From: Platanthera guangdongensis
Lineage: Eukaryota; Streptophyta; Magnoliopsida; Asparagales; Orchidaceae
Assembly: GCA_039583875.1 (NCBI GenBank)
Contig: CM077151.1
Location: 106,782,609 to 106,846,608 of the forward strand
DNA: 64,000 nt
Direction: 5' to 3'
Shown: one piece after another, positions 47,274 through 58,037 of the stretch
Layout: each line of letters begins with the position of its first letter
How positions within the stretch are numbered: the stretch's first letter is position 1
Made by a program: the position numbers and the translations under genes
Notes under the pieces: generated by a model
The model's database searches: none
Told to the model about the DNA's origin: nothing
The model's input: the letters and a program-made list of their open reading frames with translations, nothing else

Positions 47274-48735
47274 GTCACTTCATAGTCTCCAAGGAACTCG
47301 ACTCATCTGCGTTGCCGCATATTCAAGTCCTTCTGATCTAGAAGATACTTCAGGCTCTTGTGATCCGTGAAGATCTCCACTTTCGCACCATACACATAGT
47401 GCCGCCACAATTTCAAAGCAAAAATTACTGACGTCAACTCCAAATCATGGACGGGGTAATTCCTCTCGTGAGGCTTTAGCTGTCTAGATCCAAAAACTAT
47501 CACGCTGCTATGTTGCACCAACACGCAACCCAAACCGCATCCAGATGCGTCATTAAAAATCTGAAATCCTTCAGTCCCTTTAGGAAGGCTTAGGATTGGA
47601 GCTGCCATTATCCTCCCCTTTAGAGTGTCAAACGCCTGACTGCACTCCGGAGTCCAAATAAACTTATGATCTTTACGAGTTAGAGAGGTGAGGGGTAGGG
47701 CTATCTGTGAAAAGTTTTCCACAAACCTTCTATAGTACCCGGCTAGTACAAGAAAATTTCGGACTTCCGCCACGGTTCTCAAAATTGGCCAATCTCTGAT
47801 GGCTTCAACTTTTGTCGGATCCACCGCCACCCCATCACCACTAATCACATGGCCCAGAAAAGCCATCTTCTCCAACCAGAACTCACACTTTGAGAACTTT
47901 GTATAAAGCTGGTTCTCTCTCAACACCTGCATGCTCGGCCTCCGATTTGGAGTACACCAAGATATCGTCAATGAAGACCACTACAAAACAGTCCAAGTAC
48001 TCCCGAAATACTTGATTTATCAAGTCCATGAATGCGGATGGCGCATTTGTCAACCCGAACAGCATCACCGAGAACTCGAAGTGACCATACCTCGTACCAA
48101 AAGTTGTCTTGGGTATGTCCTCGTCTCGAATTCGCAACTGAGTACCCTGACCTCAGATCCAACTTGGAATACACCACCGACCCCACCAACTGGTCGAACA
48201 GGTCATCTATCCGAGGAATCAGATACTTATTCTTGACAGTCAATTTATTCAACTCTCGGTAGTCCATACATCACCGCATACTACCATCCTTCTTCTTCAC
48301 GATTAGCACTGGTGCGCTCCATGGTGAAGAACTGGGTCTAATATACCCTTACTCCAACAGTTCCTGCAACTGTACTTTGAGTTCGGCTAACTCCTTTGGT
48401 GCCATCCTAAAAGGAGGACGTGACACCGGCCTAGCCTCCGGCACTAGCTCGATCGAGAAATTAATCTCCTGTCAAGGAGGTGCTCCAGGAAGCTCCTCAG
48501 GAAACACATCCTCGTATTCCGCCACTACTGGCACGTCCCCAAGTGATAACTTGGAAAGGAGAGCCTCCAACATTGCTACAAGAGCTACTCCCCCCTGGTT
48601 AACTGTCTGCACTAACTACATGGCCGAAATCAGGGAAAAGGTCGCTCCACTGAGGCCCTCAAACCTAACTTCTGACCGCCCTTCACCCCTCAGGGTCACC
48701 ACCTTAGACAGGCAGTCAATACTGGCACATTGCTC
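47274..48735 (-). pseudogene. pol: pol of G4, 5' part: RT and RNase H
   Basis: Minus strand. The RT begins near 48480, where [18 protein letters not shown] is followed by a stop; then [20 protein letters not shown], a stop, [31 protein letters not shown], a frameshift near 48140, [20 protein letters not shown] and catalytic FIDDILVYS near 47965. A shift near 47940 leads to [33 protein letters not shown], and RNase H with [13 protein letters not shown] and [25 protein letters not shown] at about 47305 and then G5 end this part. Confidence 0.88.
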
Positions 48736-49640
48736 TGCAAGCTAGTTCATTCCCAAAATGACATCGAACACCACCAACGGTAAAACCGTTGTTATCACCG
48801 TGAAGTCAACTCCGTCCAAACTCCAACAAATGTGCCCCTTCGCCCCGATAGTCATGGATGACCCATTGGTCATGCACACCTTCATCTTTGCGTCCACCAA
48901 AAAGGGCTCAACTCCAATCCTTCGGATAAAGCTTTTCGCAAGGACGGAGTGTGACACTCTCGTATCAAACAGTACCCTGGCGGGGTACCCAGAAACTAAT
49001 ACAAAGCATGTCACCACCTCGGGTTGGCTGATCGCTTCCTGCTGCCCAAGGTTATATGCCCTTGGCTGTACGGGTTGGAAATGAGAAACGCTAGACTCAT
49101 CCATTATTCCTTTCTCCGAATTCTTGTAGGGATGGGACTTCTTCTTCCACTTACTCCCTTCCTTGAGATTGAGAAGACTTTCCTTCTCCCTGCTTTGCAG
49201 CAAAACCCTCTCGACGTTGGGTTTGCTCCAAATCGCTCTCCAAGTTCTGGCAGCCTCAACCAACTCATTAAAACTAGCATTCTTCATAGATATGAAGGGT
49301 TGCCTCAGATTCTCCCTCAGTCTATGGTAGAAGAGGTTGTCCCTCTCCACAACGTCAGCCATGGTCGTTCCAGCATAACGGTCCAACCGAGTAAACTCCT
49401 GAACATACTCGTCCATTGTCTTGTCTCACTGCACCAAGTGCAGGAATTGCCTCTAAAGGGCTAACCTCGTCGACACAGTAATGTACATTTCAAGAAAGCA
49501 TTTCTGAACTCCTCCATGGTCAGGGTGCGACCAGGAAACTAGCGACCGCTATGGCTCACCTACCACAGCTTAGCATCTCCCTGCAACATGAAACTTGCAA
49601 ACTCCGCATGCTTTTCTACCGGCGTCTCGGCCGCCCTCAG
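48736..49640 (-). pseudogene. gag: gag C-terminal part and protease of G4
   Basis: Minus-strand frame 48742-49416: MDEYVQEFTRLDRYA, LFYHRLRENLRQPFISMKNA, then a Lys-rich stretch and, after RAYNLGQQEA, protease. The active-site triad reads DTR (LFDTRVSHSVLAKSF) instead of DSG, which would inactivate it. The segment VILGMN follows. Upstream, a broken stretch with FASFMLQGDAKLW and EEFRNAFLE (49450-49640) is the remaining capsid-type region. No CCHC knuckle is visible between gag and protease, although it is expected there. Confidence 0.83.
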
Positions 49641-49776
49641 CAGTTCGAATCAGTTTCTAGTCGCACAACTAGACATAAGGACACTCACGGTCCTGCGATA
49701 CTCCTATGTGGATAACTTCTTAATGTAATTCATTTAGGACATTCGTCCACGAAGACATACATTGGACACTAACCTG

Positions 49777-49788
49777 CCTCTGATACCA
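49777..49788 (-). other. Primer-binding site of G4
   Basis: Minus strand TGGTATCAGAGG, three bases from the LTR end. Confidence 0.88.
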
Positions 49789-49791
49789 AAT

Positions 49792-50092
49792 TGTAACACC
49801 TCCCCTGTAATGACCATATAATATGGGTCCGGCCGGGACCCCACAACATACGGACGCCATAACTTAAGTATTAAAAGATGATATCATCTACCCAACTCAA
49901 AAATCAGAATAAAGCCATAGCGGAAATATACCAACAAGACTAGAAGTTATCCACTACCAATTAGGAGTATCAAAATGGACTTAAGGCCTTACACAGCATA
50001 AGTCCAAAACTGAATGACAACAAGGTCAAACATCAACATGCAAAAGCACTCCTAGGCTACCTAGACAAGCAAGCCGGAAATACCAAAAACAT
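49792..50092 (-). repeat. 5' LTR of G4, left piece
   Basis: Matches 38802-39104 of the 3' LTR with few differences. Cut by C1 after the target site AACAT (50088-50092). Confidence 0.93.
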
Positions 50093-50236
50093 TGTTGGGT
50101 ACATTGGTCAAATGTACCTGATTTGAAGAAGCCTCACCTAACTCAATGATATACATCATAATGTATTTGATGATTGTTTGAGTTACTTGTGCAGGTTAGG
50201 TATTCACTGGACTGAAGCTAAAAGTTTCTAAGTCCA

Positions 50237-51165
50237 TGTGTCGACACCCAGAGGGAAAGTGTCGACACTTGAGAAAGCTTGTGTCGACACCCAGACAAGC
50301 AGTGTCGACACTTGAAGTCATTGTGTCGACACCTGGGATGAAGAGTCGACACCAGACAGAAAGTGTCGACACTTGGAGCTGTGTCGACACTCAGTGAAGA
50401 AGTATGCAGAAAAGCTGTGTCGACACTTAGCAGAAGTGTCGACACCTAGAAGAGCTGAGTCTACATCAGAAAGTGTCGACACTTACAGTTGTGTCGACAC
50501 TCAGCAAAATTCTGTAGAGACTAAGGACAAGTGTCGACACTCAACACAATGTGTCGACACTCAATCAGCAGAGTCAACATATGAAGAATGTGTCGACACT
50601 CAGCACAATGTGTCGACACACAAACAGAAGAATTAGTAATTGAAGTAAGTGTCGACACTCAACACAATGTGTCAACACTAGGCAGAAGAGTCAACACTTG
50701 AAGAAAGTGTCGACACCCAGCACAATGTGTCGACACTTAGTTAAAGAGTCTACACTTGAAGAAAGTGTCGACACAAGGAGCTGTGTCGACACTTAGCAAA
50801 GAATAGAAAAGTTTACAAAATATTCTAAGTACAAGTGTCGACACTAAGGGAATGTGTCGACACTCAGCTGAAGAAATAAAATTGAAGACTTGTGTCGACA
50901 CCAAGAAGCAGTGTCGACACTTGACAGTTTCAACACATGAAGATGTGTCGACACAAAGGAGATGTGTCGACACTTAGAAGAATACAGTTAAAGAATGAAG
51001 ATCAAGTACTTGTGTCGACACTTAATTTTAGTGTCGACACTTGAAGAAGTATCTGTGTCGAGACATACAAGGAATTGTGTCGACACCTTGTAGACTTGTG
51101 TCGACACTTACACAACATGTGTCGACACTTGGTCTATAAGTGTCGACACTTAAGAACAGAAAGTC
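50237..51165. repeat. GTGTCGACAC array in U3 of the C1 5' LTR
   Basis: More than 30 copies of GTGTCGACAC at irregular spacing of about 17-50 bp, in otherwise AG-rich spacers (AGCAGAA, TGAAGAA). The motif is the same as in G1, but the spacers are unrelated. The 3' LTR copy is at 61326-62248. Confidence 0.97.
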
Positions 51166-51305
51166 TCGACACTATCTGACAGTTAGAGAATTTCAAGAAG
51201 TGACTGGTTGACATGACAGCTGCCGATCCAGCCGGTCTACAGCAACTGTCAGAGAAATCAGAAGTCTGTTATGAACCGGACCAGCCGGTTACCATGAAGG
51301 AAGCC

Positions 51306-51313
51306 TATAAATA
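51306..51313 (+). promoter_or_regulatory. TATA box of the C1 5' LTR
   Basis: TATAAATA in context GCC-TATAAATAGGC, about 140 bp after the end of the decamer array. Likely core promoter. Confidence 0.75.
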
Positions 51314-52196
51314 GGCACCCATAGTCTACAGAAACGGATTGATTGTTGTTGTTACAAGTAGTTGTCAAGAATACTTAAAGTGGTTGATCAGATTCTTCAA
51401 GTAATCAGGAAAGTGATACACAGAGGATCAACACAAGAAGATCTGGCAGTCCAACTGCAGATCTAAGAAGTTGGAGAGAGAAAGCTCCAATCAAGAATTC
51501 AGTCTTTGGAACTAAGGCTGAGAAGAAGGATTCAGAATCATCTGGATCTCAAGAAGCAGAGGTCAAGGATCAACTGCAGAAGATTCAGACTAATTCAGTT
51601 CTAACTCAAGAAGCTTTGAAGGAAGCTAAGTCAGTTTGGATCTAACTGAGTTCTTCCAAGAACTCTTTAAGAAACTCTCAACTTCTCTCTTATTTTCTGA
51701 GTTGTAGAGTTAGCTATTGTATTTTCTATTTTAACTTGTAGGATCCATTGGATATGAGAGAATTGTAAGCCTATATTGTAAAGGCTGAGGGTAGGGCTTG
51801 GTTGCCTGAGTGTAGGAGTTGAAGAACTCTGAGTGTAGGCCTTAATTGGCTGAGTGTAGGCCTGGGTGGCTGAGTGTAGGCCTTGGTGGCTGAGTGTAAG
51901 GCTTTGGGCCTGAGGTGTAGGAACCTAGTTGGGTTCTGAGATAGTGGAGAAGATTGGCCGAATCTAGTACACTGCTAGATAGGCGAAGGGGGAAAGTGGA
52001 TGTACCCAAAGATTGGGGAACCACTATAAATTAGTGTGTCTGCTGTGCTGTGGATTAACTATTTATATTCTGTGATTGTTGTTAACTGTAGAATTCTGTG
52101 AAATAACTGTTGAGCTGCCAACAAAGTTTGAAACAGGTTTAGGTCACCTATTCACCCCCCCCCCCCTCTAGGTGTTTAGGTACCATAACTTTCAAG

Positions 52197-52208
52197 TGGT
52201 ATCAGAGG
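52197..52208 (+). other. Primer-binding site of C1
   Basis: TGGTATCAGAGG two bases after the LTR. Confidence 0.9.
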
Positions 52209-52310
52209 GAGGTTCCTCAAAACAAGGACTAACAGTCTAAGGAGATCCTGTTTGGCAGAAAAAGTCTAAGTCAGAAAACAGATTCAAGAAATTCAAGAAC
52301 TTCAAGAAAC

Positions 52311-54347
52311 ATGGGTTCTTATGAGAATCACAAAGAGTTGGGTTCCATGAAGTTACCCATATGCAGGAAGGAGATTTTTGGAATCTGGAAAGAAAGGGTT
52401 AGGCTATTTATGGAGGCCTCAGACCCAAGAATCTACATCACAGTTAAAGAAGGGCCTTATGTGCCAATGAAGATTTCAGTACTGGATGCAAATCAGAGGA
52501 CTCCAAAGGATTTCTCTGAGATGACCAAGGATGAAATTGTCCTATCCACTATGGACAAAAGGGCACAAAACATTATAGTAAGTGCCATTGATGATGCAAC
52601 TTTTCAGAACCTAATTCACTGTAAAACAGCAAAAGAAATGTGGGATACCCTCATTGTCTATATGGAAGGTTCTGAAGAAGTTAGGCAAGATAGAAAGTCC
52701 TTGCTTAATCAAGAGTATGAGAGCTTTAGGCAAGGAAGAGGAGATAGCATCACTGAATGCTACAAGAAGTTCTATAGAATTGTTAATGAACTCATGTCCT
52801 ATGGAAGAGAGTTCACTAACTATGAATTGAATGATAAGTTCTTGAGGTCCCTAACCAAAGATTGGGACACTAAGATCTGTGCCATCAGAGAAATGGCAAA
52901 GTTGGGAGAAATTCCTCCTCCCACACTGTTTGGCAAGTTGCTGTCTTATGAGATGCAGCTGTCTGTGAGAAAAGTGGAGGAAAAATCAACAAGGACTGAG
53001 CACAGGGAAAGGACTGTTGCCTTCAAGTCAGAAGTACCTAGAAAGGGCAGGACTAAGTCATCAACTCCTCCTCCAGAGGTAGTTGAATCAGAATCTGATG
53101 AATCTGTTAGCACAAAGTCTACAAGCAGTGAAAGTGATGAAGACTTTGCTGCATTCACCAGACATTTTCAGAAATTCCTGAAGAAGAAACAGTGGAGGTC
53201 CAGACCTTCATTTTCCAAAGGGAAAGAAGTTCAGTATCAGGAGAAGAAGCCTTCAAAGAAGGACAAGAAAAAGACAAAGACTAGCAAGGCAACTGGGTCT
53301 AAGATAGTGTGTTACTGCTGCAATAGACAGGGTCATGTTATTGCAGATTGTCCTGAGTGAAGAAAAGAATCCAGTGACAAAAAGAAGACTCACTTCAAAG
53401 GAAAGAAGGAGAAGTCCTTTGTTGCAAAGAATGAGAAGACTCTTTCAGACATTTCTTCTTCAGACACTGAGACAGATGCTGAAGCCTATATAGGGCTATT
53501 TGCTGAAGAAGAAGAGGAGTTTATGCAGATCATGGAATCAATCTATGAACAAGAAGAGTGTCAGTGCCAAGGACTGATGGCATTGACTGAAAGTACCAAA
53601 ATCCTGGAGCAGCCAGGACCTAGTCAGGTACAAAGTCCAACTCAAAGTTCAGATTTCAGTTCTAGTTCAGAGTCAGATTCATCTTCATCAAGTGATGGAA
53701 GTGTTTCTGAATCTGAGGGAGATATTCATCAGCTCTTAGATGAATATAAAGTACTGTTGCAAGCCTATAAGAAAAGCAAGTCCCTTGCCAAAAGTCAGGC
53801 AAAGGAAATTGCTGATCTAAAGGCAGCTGCAACAGACTTTGAGAAGGAATTTGATCAAAAGCTCAATGAGGTAGCCAGGCTGAAACACATTACTGTGATT
53901 CAGATGGGAACTATCACTTATAAAAATGATCAAATTAAGTTACTGGAGATCAATCTTCAGAAGGAAAAAGAGCTAGTTGCTAGGTTTTCAAAACCTAAAT
54001 CAGTGCTACCCTTGATTGATGAATTTGTTCATCATAAAGGAAAGGCTGGATTGGGTTTTAAACCAGCTAGGACTGTTCAGGATCAGTCCAAGTCCAAGGG
54101 CAAAGCCCCAACATTCAATAAGCCTGCTGTAGTCAAGACAGCCAAGTATGTACCTAAGCAAAGGTACAACAAGTTTGAATGCTGGTGTTGTGGCAAGGTT
54201 GGCCACTTTGCCTTGGATTGTTGGCACAATGCAAGTGCCAAGTTGAGTAGCAAGTTACCTGGTGGAAAGTCAGCAGGTAGCTATGTCAAGTTGCAAACTA
54301 ACAATCACCAAGGACCCAAGTTTACTTTGGGTTCTAAGGTTCATTAA
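52311..54347 (+). pseudogene. gag: gag of C1 (one internal TGA)
   Basis: The ATG at 52311 gives MGSYENHKELGSMKLPICRK. The copia-type gag domain covers roughly residues 15-230 (FGIWKERVRLFMEA, ARNIIVSAIDDATF-like, KEMWDTLIVYMEGSEEV). The first zinc knuckle CYCCNRQGHVIADC precedes a TGA at 53358. The same frame then continues through a Ser/Glu-rich and coiled-coil region (SKSLAKSQAKEIADLKAAA) to a second knuckle, CWCCGKVGHFALDC, near 54180, and ends TAA at 54345. Two knuckles and the coiled-coil linker suit a SIRE-type gag. The TGA is probably a point mutation; the terminal stop is also present in C2. Confidence 0.92.
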
Positions 54348-57300
54348 TTTGTTTTGCAGGTGAATCCAAGTGGTCATACCCCAACATGGTACTTGGATAG
54401 TGGATGTTCCAGACATATGACTGGAACAAGGGGACTACTGAAGGACTACATTCCAATCAAAAATGGTCCTAAAGTGACCTTTGGTGGTTCTGAAAAAGGA
54501 ATCATCAAAGGGTTTGGTAACATCTCTTCAAACCTTGTTACCATTACTCAAGTGGCTTATGTTAAAGGGTTGAAACACAACCTCATTAGTATAAGTCAGT
54601 TAAGTGATGTAGGGTATGACATCTCATTTGTTAAAAATGGTTGTCATATCAAGAGGTCAAGTGATCAAGAGATCATTTTGACAGGATATAGAAAGAGGAA
54701 TGTCTACTGCTTAGACATTATGATTGCGAACAATGGTTCTCCTATTTATCTTGTAGCTGATGAGACAGTCTCTCATTGTGTCAAGTGGCACAAGAGGCTA
54801 GCTCATCTTAACTACAAGACTATTAGCAAACTCTTTAGTAAAGAGTTAGTGAGGAATGGTCCTCAAGTTAAGTGTGTCAAAGATGGCATTTGCTCAGCTT
54901 GTCAAAAGGGCAAGCAGACTAAATCCACCTTTAGAAGCTTAGACAACAAAGATGCTGTGAGGTGTTTATACCTCTTGCATATGGATCTATTTGGTCCAAT
55001 GCCAGTTCACAGCTTAGGTAGGAAGGTCTACACCTTTGTAGTTGTTGATGACTACTCAAGGTTTTCCTGGGTGTTCTTCTTAAAGCAGAAATCTGAAACA
55101 CCTAGTGTCTTCTATAGTTTTGTTAAGCAAATTCAGAATGAATTGAACTGTACAGTGGTCAAAATTAGAAGTGACCATGGTACTGAGTTTCAGTCTGAAA
55201 GCATGACAAAGCTGTGTGAAGACTATGGGATATTTCAAGAATTCTCTTCACCTAGAACACCTCAGCAAAATGGCATTGCTGAAAGGAAAAATAGGACCTT
55301 GATAGAGGCTGGTAGAACCCTATTAAGTGATTCATCACTGCCAGAATATTTCTGGGCTGAAGCAGTTAACACTGCATGCCATGTGATAAATAGGGCTACC
55401 ATCACTAAAAGGTTAAATAAGACCCCCTATGAAGTTGTGAAAGGCAGGAAACCAAACCTATCCTATTTCAGGATTTTTGGTTGCAAATGCTTCATACTTA
55501 ACAATGGAAAGTCTTACCTAACTAAGTTTGCTGCCTAAGTCCCAAGAGGGAGTGTTTGTTGGGTACAGCAATAATAGTAAGGCTTATAGAGTCTACAACT
55601 TGACTACACAAGTTGTAGAGGAGTCTGTGCATGTAGTTTTTGATGAGACACAACTAATTAACAATGAGTTGTCTAGCAATGTATGCAGCCCCACAGGTCT
55701 TACTAAGAAGATGGACAAGCTAATCATAGAAGATGTACCTGCTGCAAGACAGCAAGTAGAAGGAGATGGCTTATGTCCAGGGGGAGAACTACATGTACAA
55801 GGAGCTGAAGAAGTACAAGGAACTCAGTTTGATGAAGATGCTGAAGAAGTTCAACCAGAAGTAAGGATGCCTCCAGCCAACAGGCATCTAAGAGATCATC
55901 CAGTAGAGCTGATTATTGGAGATCCAAGACAAGGTGTTCAGACAAGGAGCAGAAATCAGAATACAGTAGTATATTCAAGTTTTCTGTCTCAAATAGAACC
56001 AAAGAAATTTGAAGAAGCTATACAAGATCCACAGTGGACTGAAGCAATGCGGGAAGAGCTTAATCAGTTCAAAAGGTGCAAGGTTTGCGACCTGGTTCCT
56101 AAACCTAAAGATCACAATGTGATAGGAACAAAGTGGATCTATAGGAATAAGTTAGATGAACAAGGAGTTATCATTAAGAATAAAGCAAGACTGGTTGCAA
56201 AAGGATATAGGCAAGAAGAAGGTATTGATTTTGATCAAACCTTTGCTCCAGTAGCCAGACTGGAAGCCATAAGGATGTTCTTGGCCTATGCAACCTATCA
56301 AGGATTCAAGGTATACCAAATGGATGTGAAGTCAGCATTCCTAAATGGTAATCTAAAGGAAGAAGTGTATGTGGAGCAGCCTTCAGGTTTTGTTGATCCA
56401 ACTTTACCTCATTATGTGTATAGACTTAGGAAAGCATTATATGGGTTAAAACAAGCACCTAGAGCTTGGTATGAAACCCTATCTAGTTTCCTCATTGAGA
56501 ACAAGTTCTCAAGGGGGAAAATAGATAAGACTCTATTCCTTAGGGAATCAAGAGGCAAAGTCATACTTGTCCAAATATATGTAGATGACATTATATTTGG
56601 GTCTACTGAAAGTAGCCTTTGCAAAAAGTTTGCAAAGCTTATGCAAAGTCAATTTGAGATGAGTAGTATGGGAGAACTGAAGTTTTTCTTGGGTCTCCAA
56701 GTTAAACAGACTGGAAGTGGTCTATCCATATGTCAGTCTAAGTTCACCCAAGAACTCATAAGGAAGTATGGTATGGATTCATCCAGTACCATGAAGACTC
56801 CTATGGGGTCAAGTATGTCTCTAAGCAAGGATGATGCAGGGAAACCTGTAGATGAAACCTTGTATAGAGGGATAGTTGGCTCCCTACTATACTTGACTGC
56901 AAGTAGGCCTGACATTATGTATGCTACATGTGTTTGTGCCAGGTATCAAGCCTGCCCCAAAGAGTCTCACTTGACTGCAGTCAAGAGAATCTTGAGATAT
57001 CTAAAGGGCACTCCCTATCTAGGCCTCTGGTATCCTAGGAATGGAGATTTTGATCTAACAGGCTATTCAGATGCAGACTTTGCAGGATGCAAAGAAGATA
57101 GAAAGAGCACTACTGGATCCTGTCAATTCCTAGGTGGAAGAATAATTTCATGGAGCAGTAAAAAGCAGACTAGTGTGGCTATCTCCACAGCTGAGTCAGA
57201 ATATGTAGCTGCAGGAAGTTGCTGTGCTCAACTTCTATGGATTCAACATCAGCTAGTTGACTATGGATTTCAGGTAAGTAGAACTCCACTTTACTGTGAT

Positions 57301-57522
57301 TCTACAAGTGCTATTTCAATAGCTAACAATCCTGTATCTCATAGTAGAACTAAACATATTGAGATTAAATATCACTTTCTTAGGGAGCATGTAGAAAGAA
57401 ATGATATTGCACTTGAATATGTTAAAACTGATAATCAGATAGCAGATATGTTTACTAAGCCCTTAGAAGAAGCTAAGTTCAATAGGTTCAAAATTGAACT
57501 AGGTATGATAAACTTAGACTAA
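54348..57522 (+). pseudogene. pol: pol of C1: protease, integrase, RT, RNase H (one frameshift)
   Basis: The same frame as gag continues after its stop. Protease: WYLDSGCSRHMTGTR near 54390. The GAG-pre-integrase zinc part has HKRLAHLNYKTIS and CSACQKGKQTKSTF. Integrase core: LLHMDLFGPMPVHSLGRKVY, IRSDHGTEFQSESM, RTPQQNGIAERKNRTLIE. At about 55536 one extra base shifts the frame. RT then has [51 protein letters not shown] and [10 protein letters not shown] near 56580. RNase [49 protein letters not shown], ending at 57522. PR-IN-RT-RH order proves copia. Apart from the shift the frame is intact. Confidence 0.95.
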
Positions 57523-57554
57523 GTTTACAGAACTAAAAATTGGCTAAGTAAAAA

Positions 57555-57900
57555 GGTGTCGACACATAGACAAGTCTATGTCGACACAGAATAAAAGTGT
57601 CGACACTTCAGGAAAATGGTGTCGACACATCTAGGAAGTTGGTGTCGACACTTCAGAATGTTAGTGTCGACACATGTCGAGTTGGTGTCGACACATTCAA
57701 TAAGGTGTCGACACTTAAGTTTTTACTCAGAATTTTCTAAGTAAAGTCTCGACTACATGTCGAGTAGAGTGGTGTCGACACTTAACCAAGTGTCGACACA
57801 TAAAATCTGATGACTTAACCTTGTGTCGACACATGAGTGTCGAGACATTATAAGTCAGTGTCGACACTTATTGCCAGTGTCGACACATGTTTAGCTCGCT
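57555..57900. repeat. Internal GTGTCGACAC array between pol and env-like ORF
   Basis: About a dozen GTGTCGACA(C) words, plus CTCGACTACATGTCGAG, in a non-coding spacer of 515 bp. The same motif fills the LTR U3, but the spacers here are different, so it is not a simple copy of the LTR. Confidence 0.95.
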
Positions 57901-57931
57901 ATCCCGCCTGTTCATCTTCAAAAACAACAGG

Positions 57932-57939
57932 TATAAATA
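57932..57939 (+). promoter_or_regulatory. TATA box upstream of the env-like ORF
   Basis: TATAAATA followed by GGG, 99 bp before the ATG at 58038 and just downstream of the internal decamer array. The LTR has the same pairing of array and TATAAATAGG. A separate promoter for the env-like ORF is inferred. Confidence 0.6.
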
Positions 57940-58037
57940 GGGTTCTGTCTTTGTTTGTCGACACGCTTTCAAAGTTTCGAGACCAAAACTCTTGTGTCGA
58001 CATTTCTCTCTTCTAAAGACTAATTCTCCAAACTCTA

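Larger units (their letters stand above)
50093..52194 (+). repeat. 5' LTR of C1 (2102 bp)
   Basis: U3 is dominated by the decamer array (50237-51160). The TATA box is at 51306. The transcribed half carries GGCTGAGTGTAGG-type short repeats (51790-51910) and a poly-C tract near the end. Ends TAACTTTCA. Confidence 0.97.
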
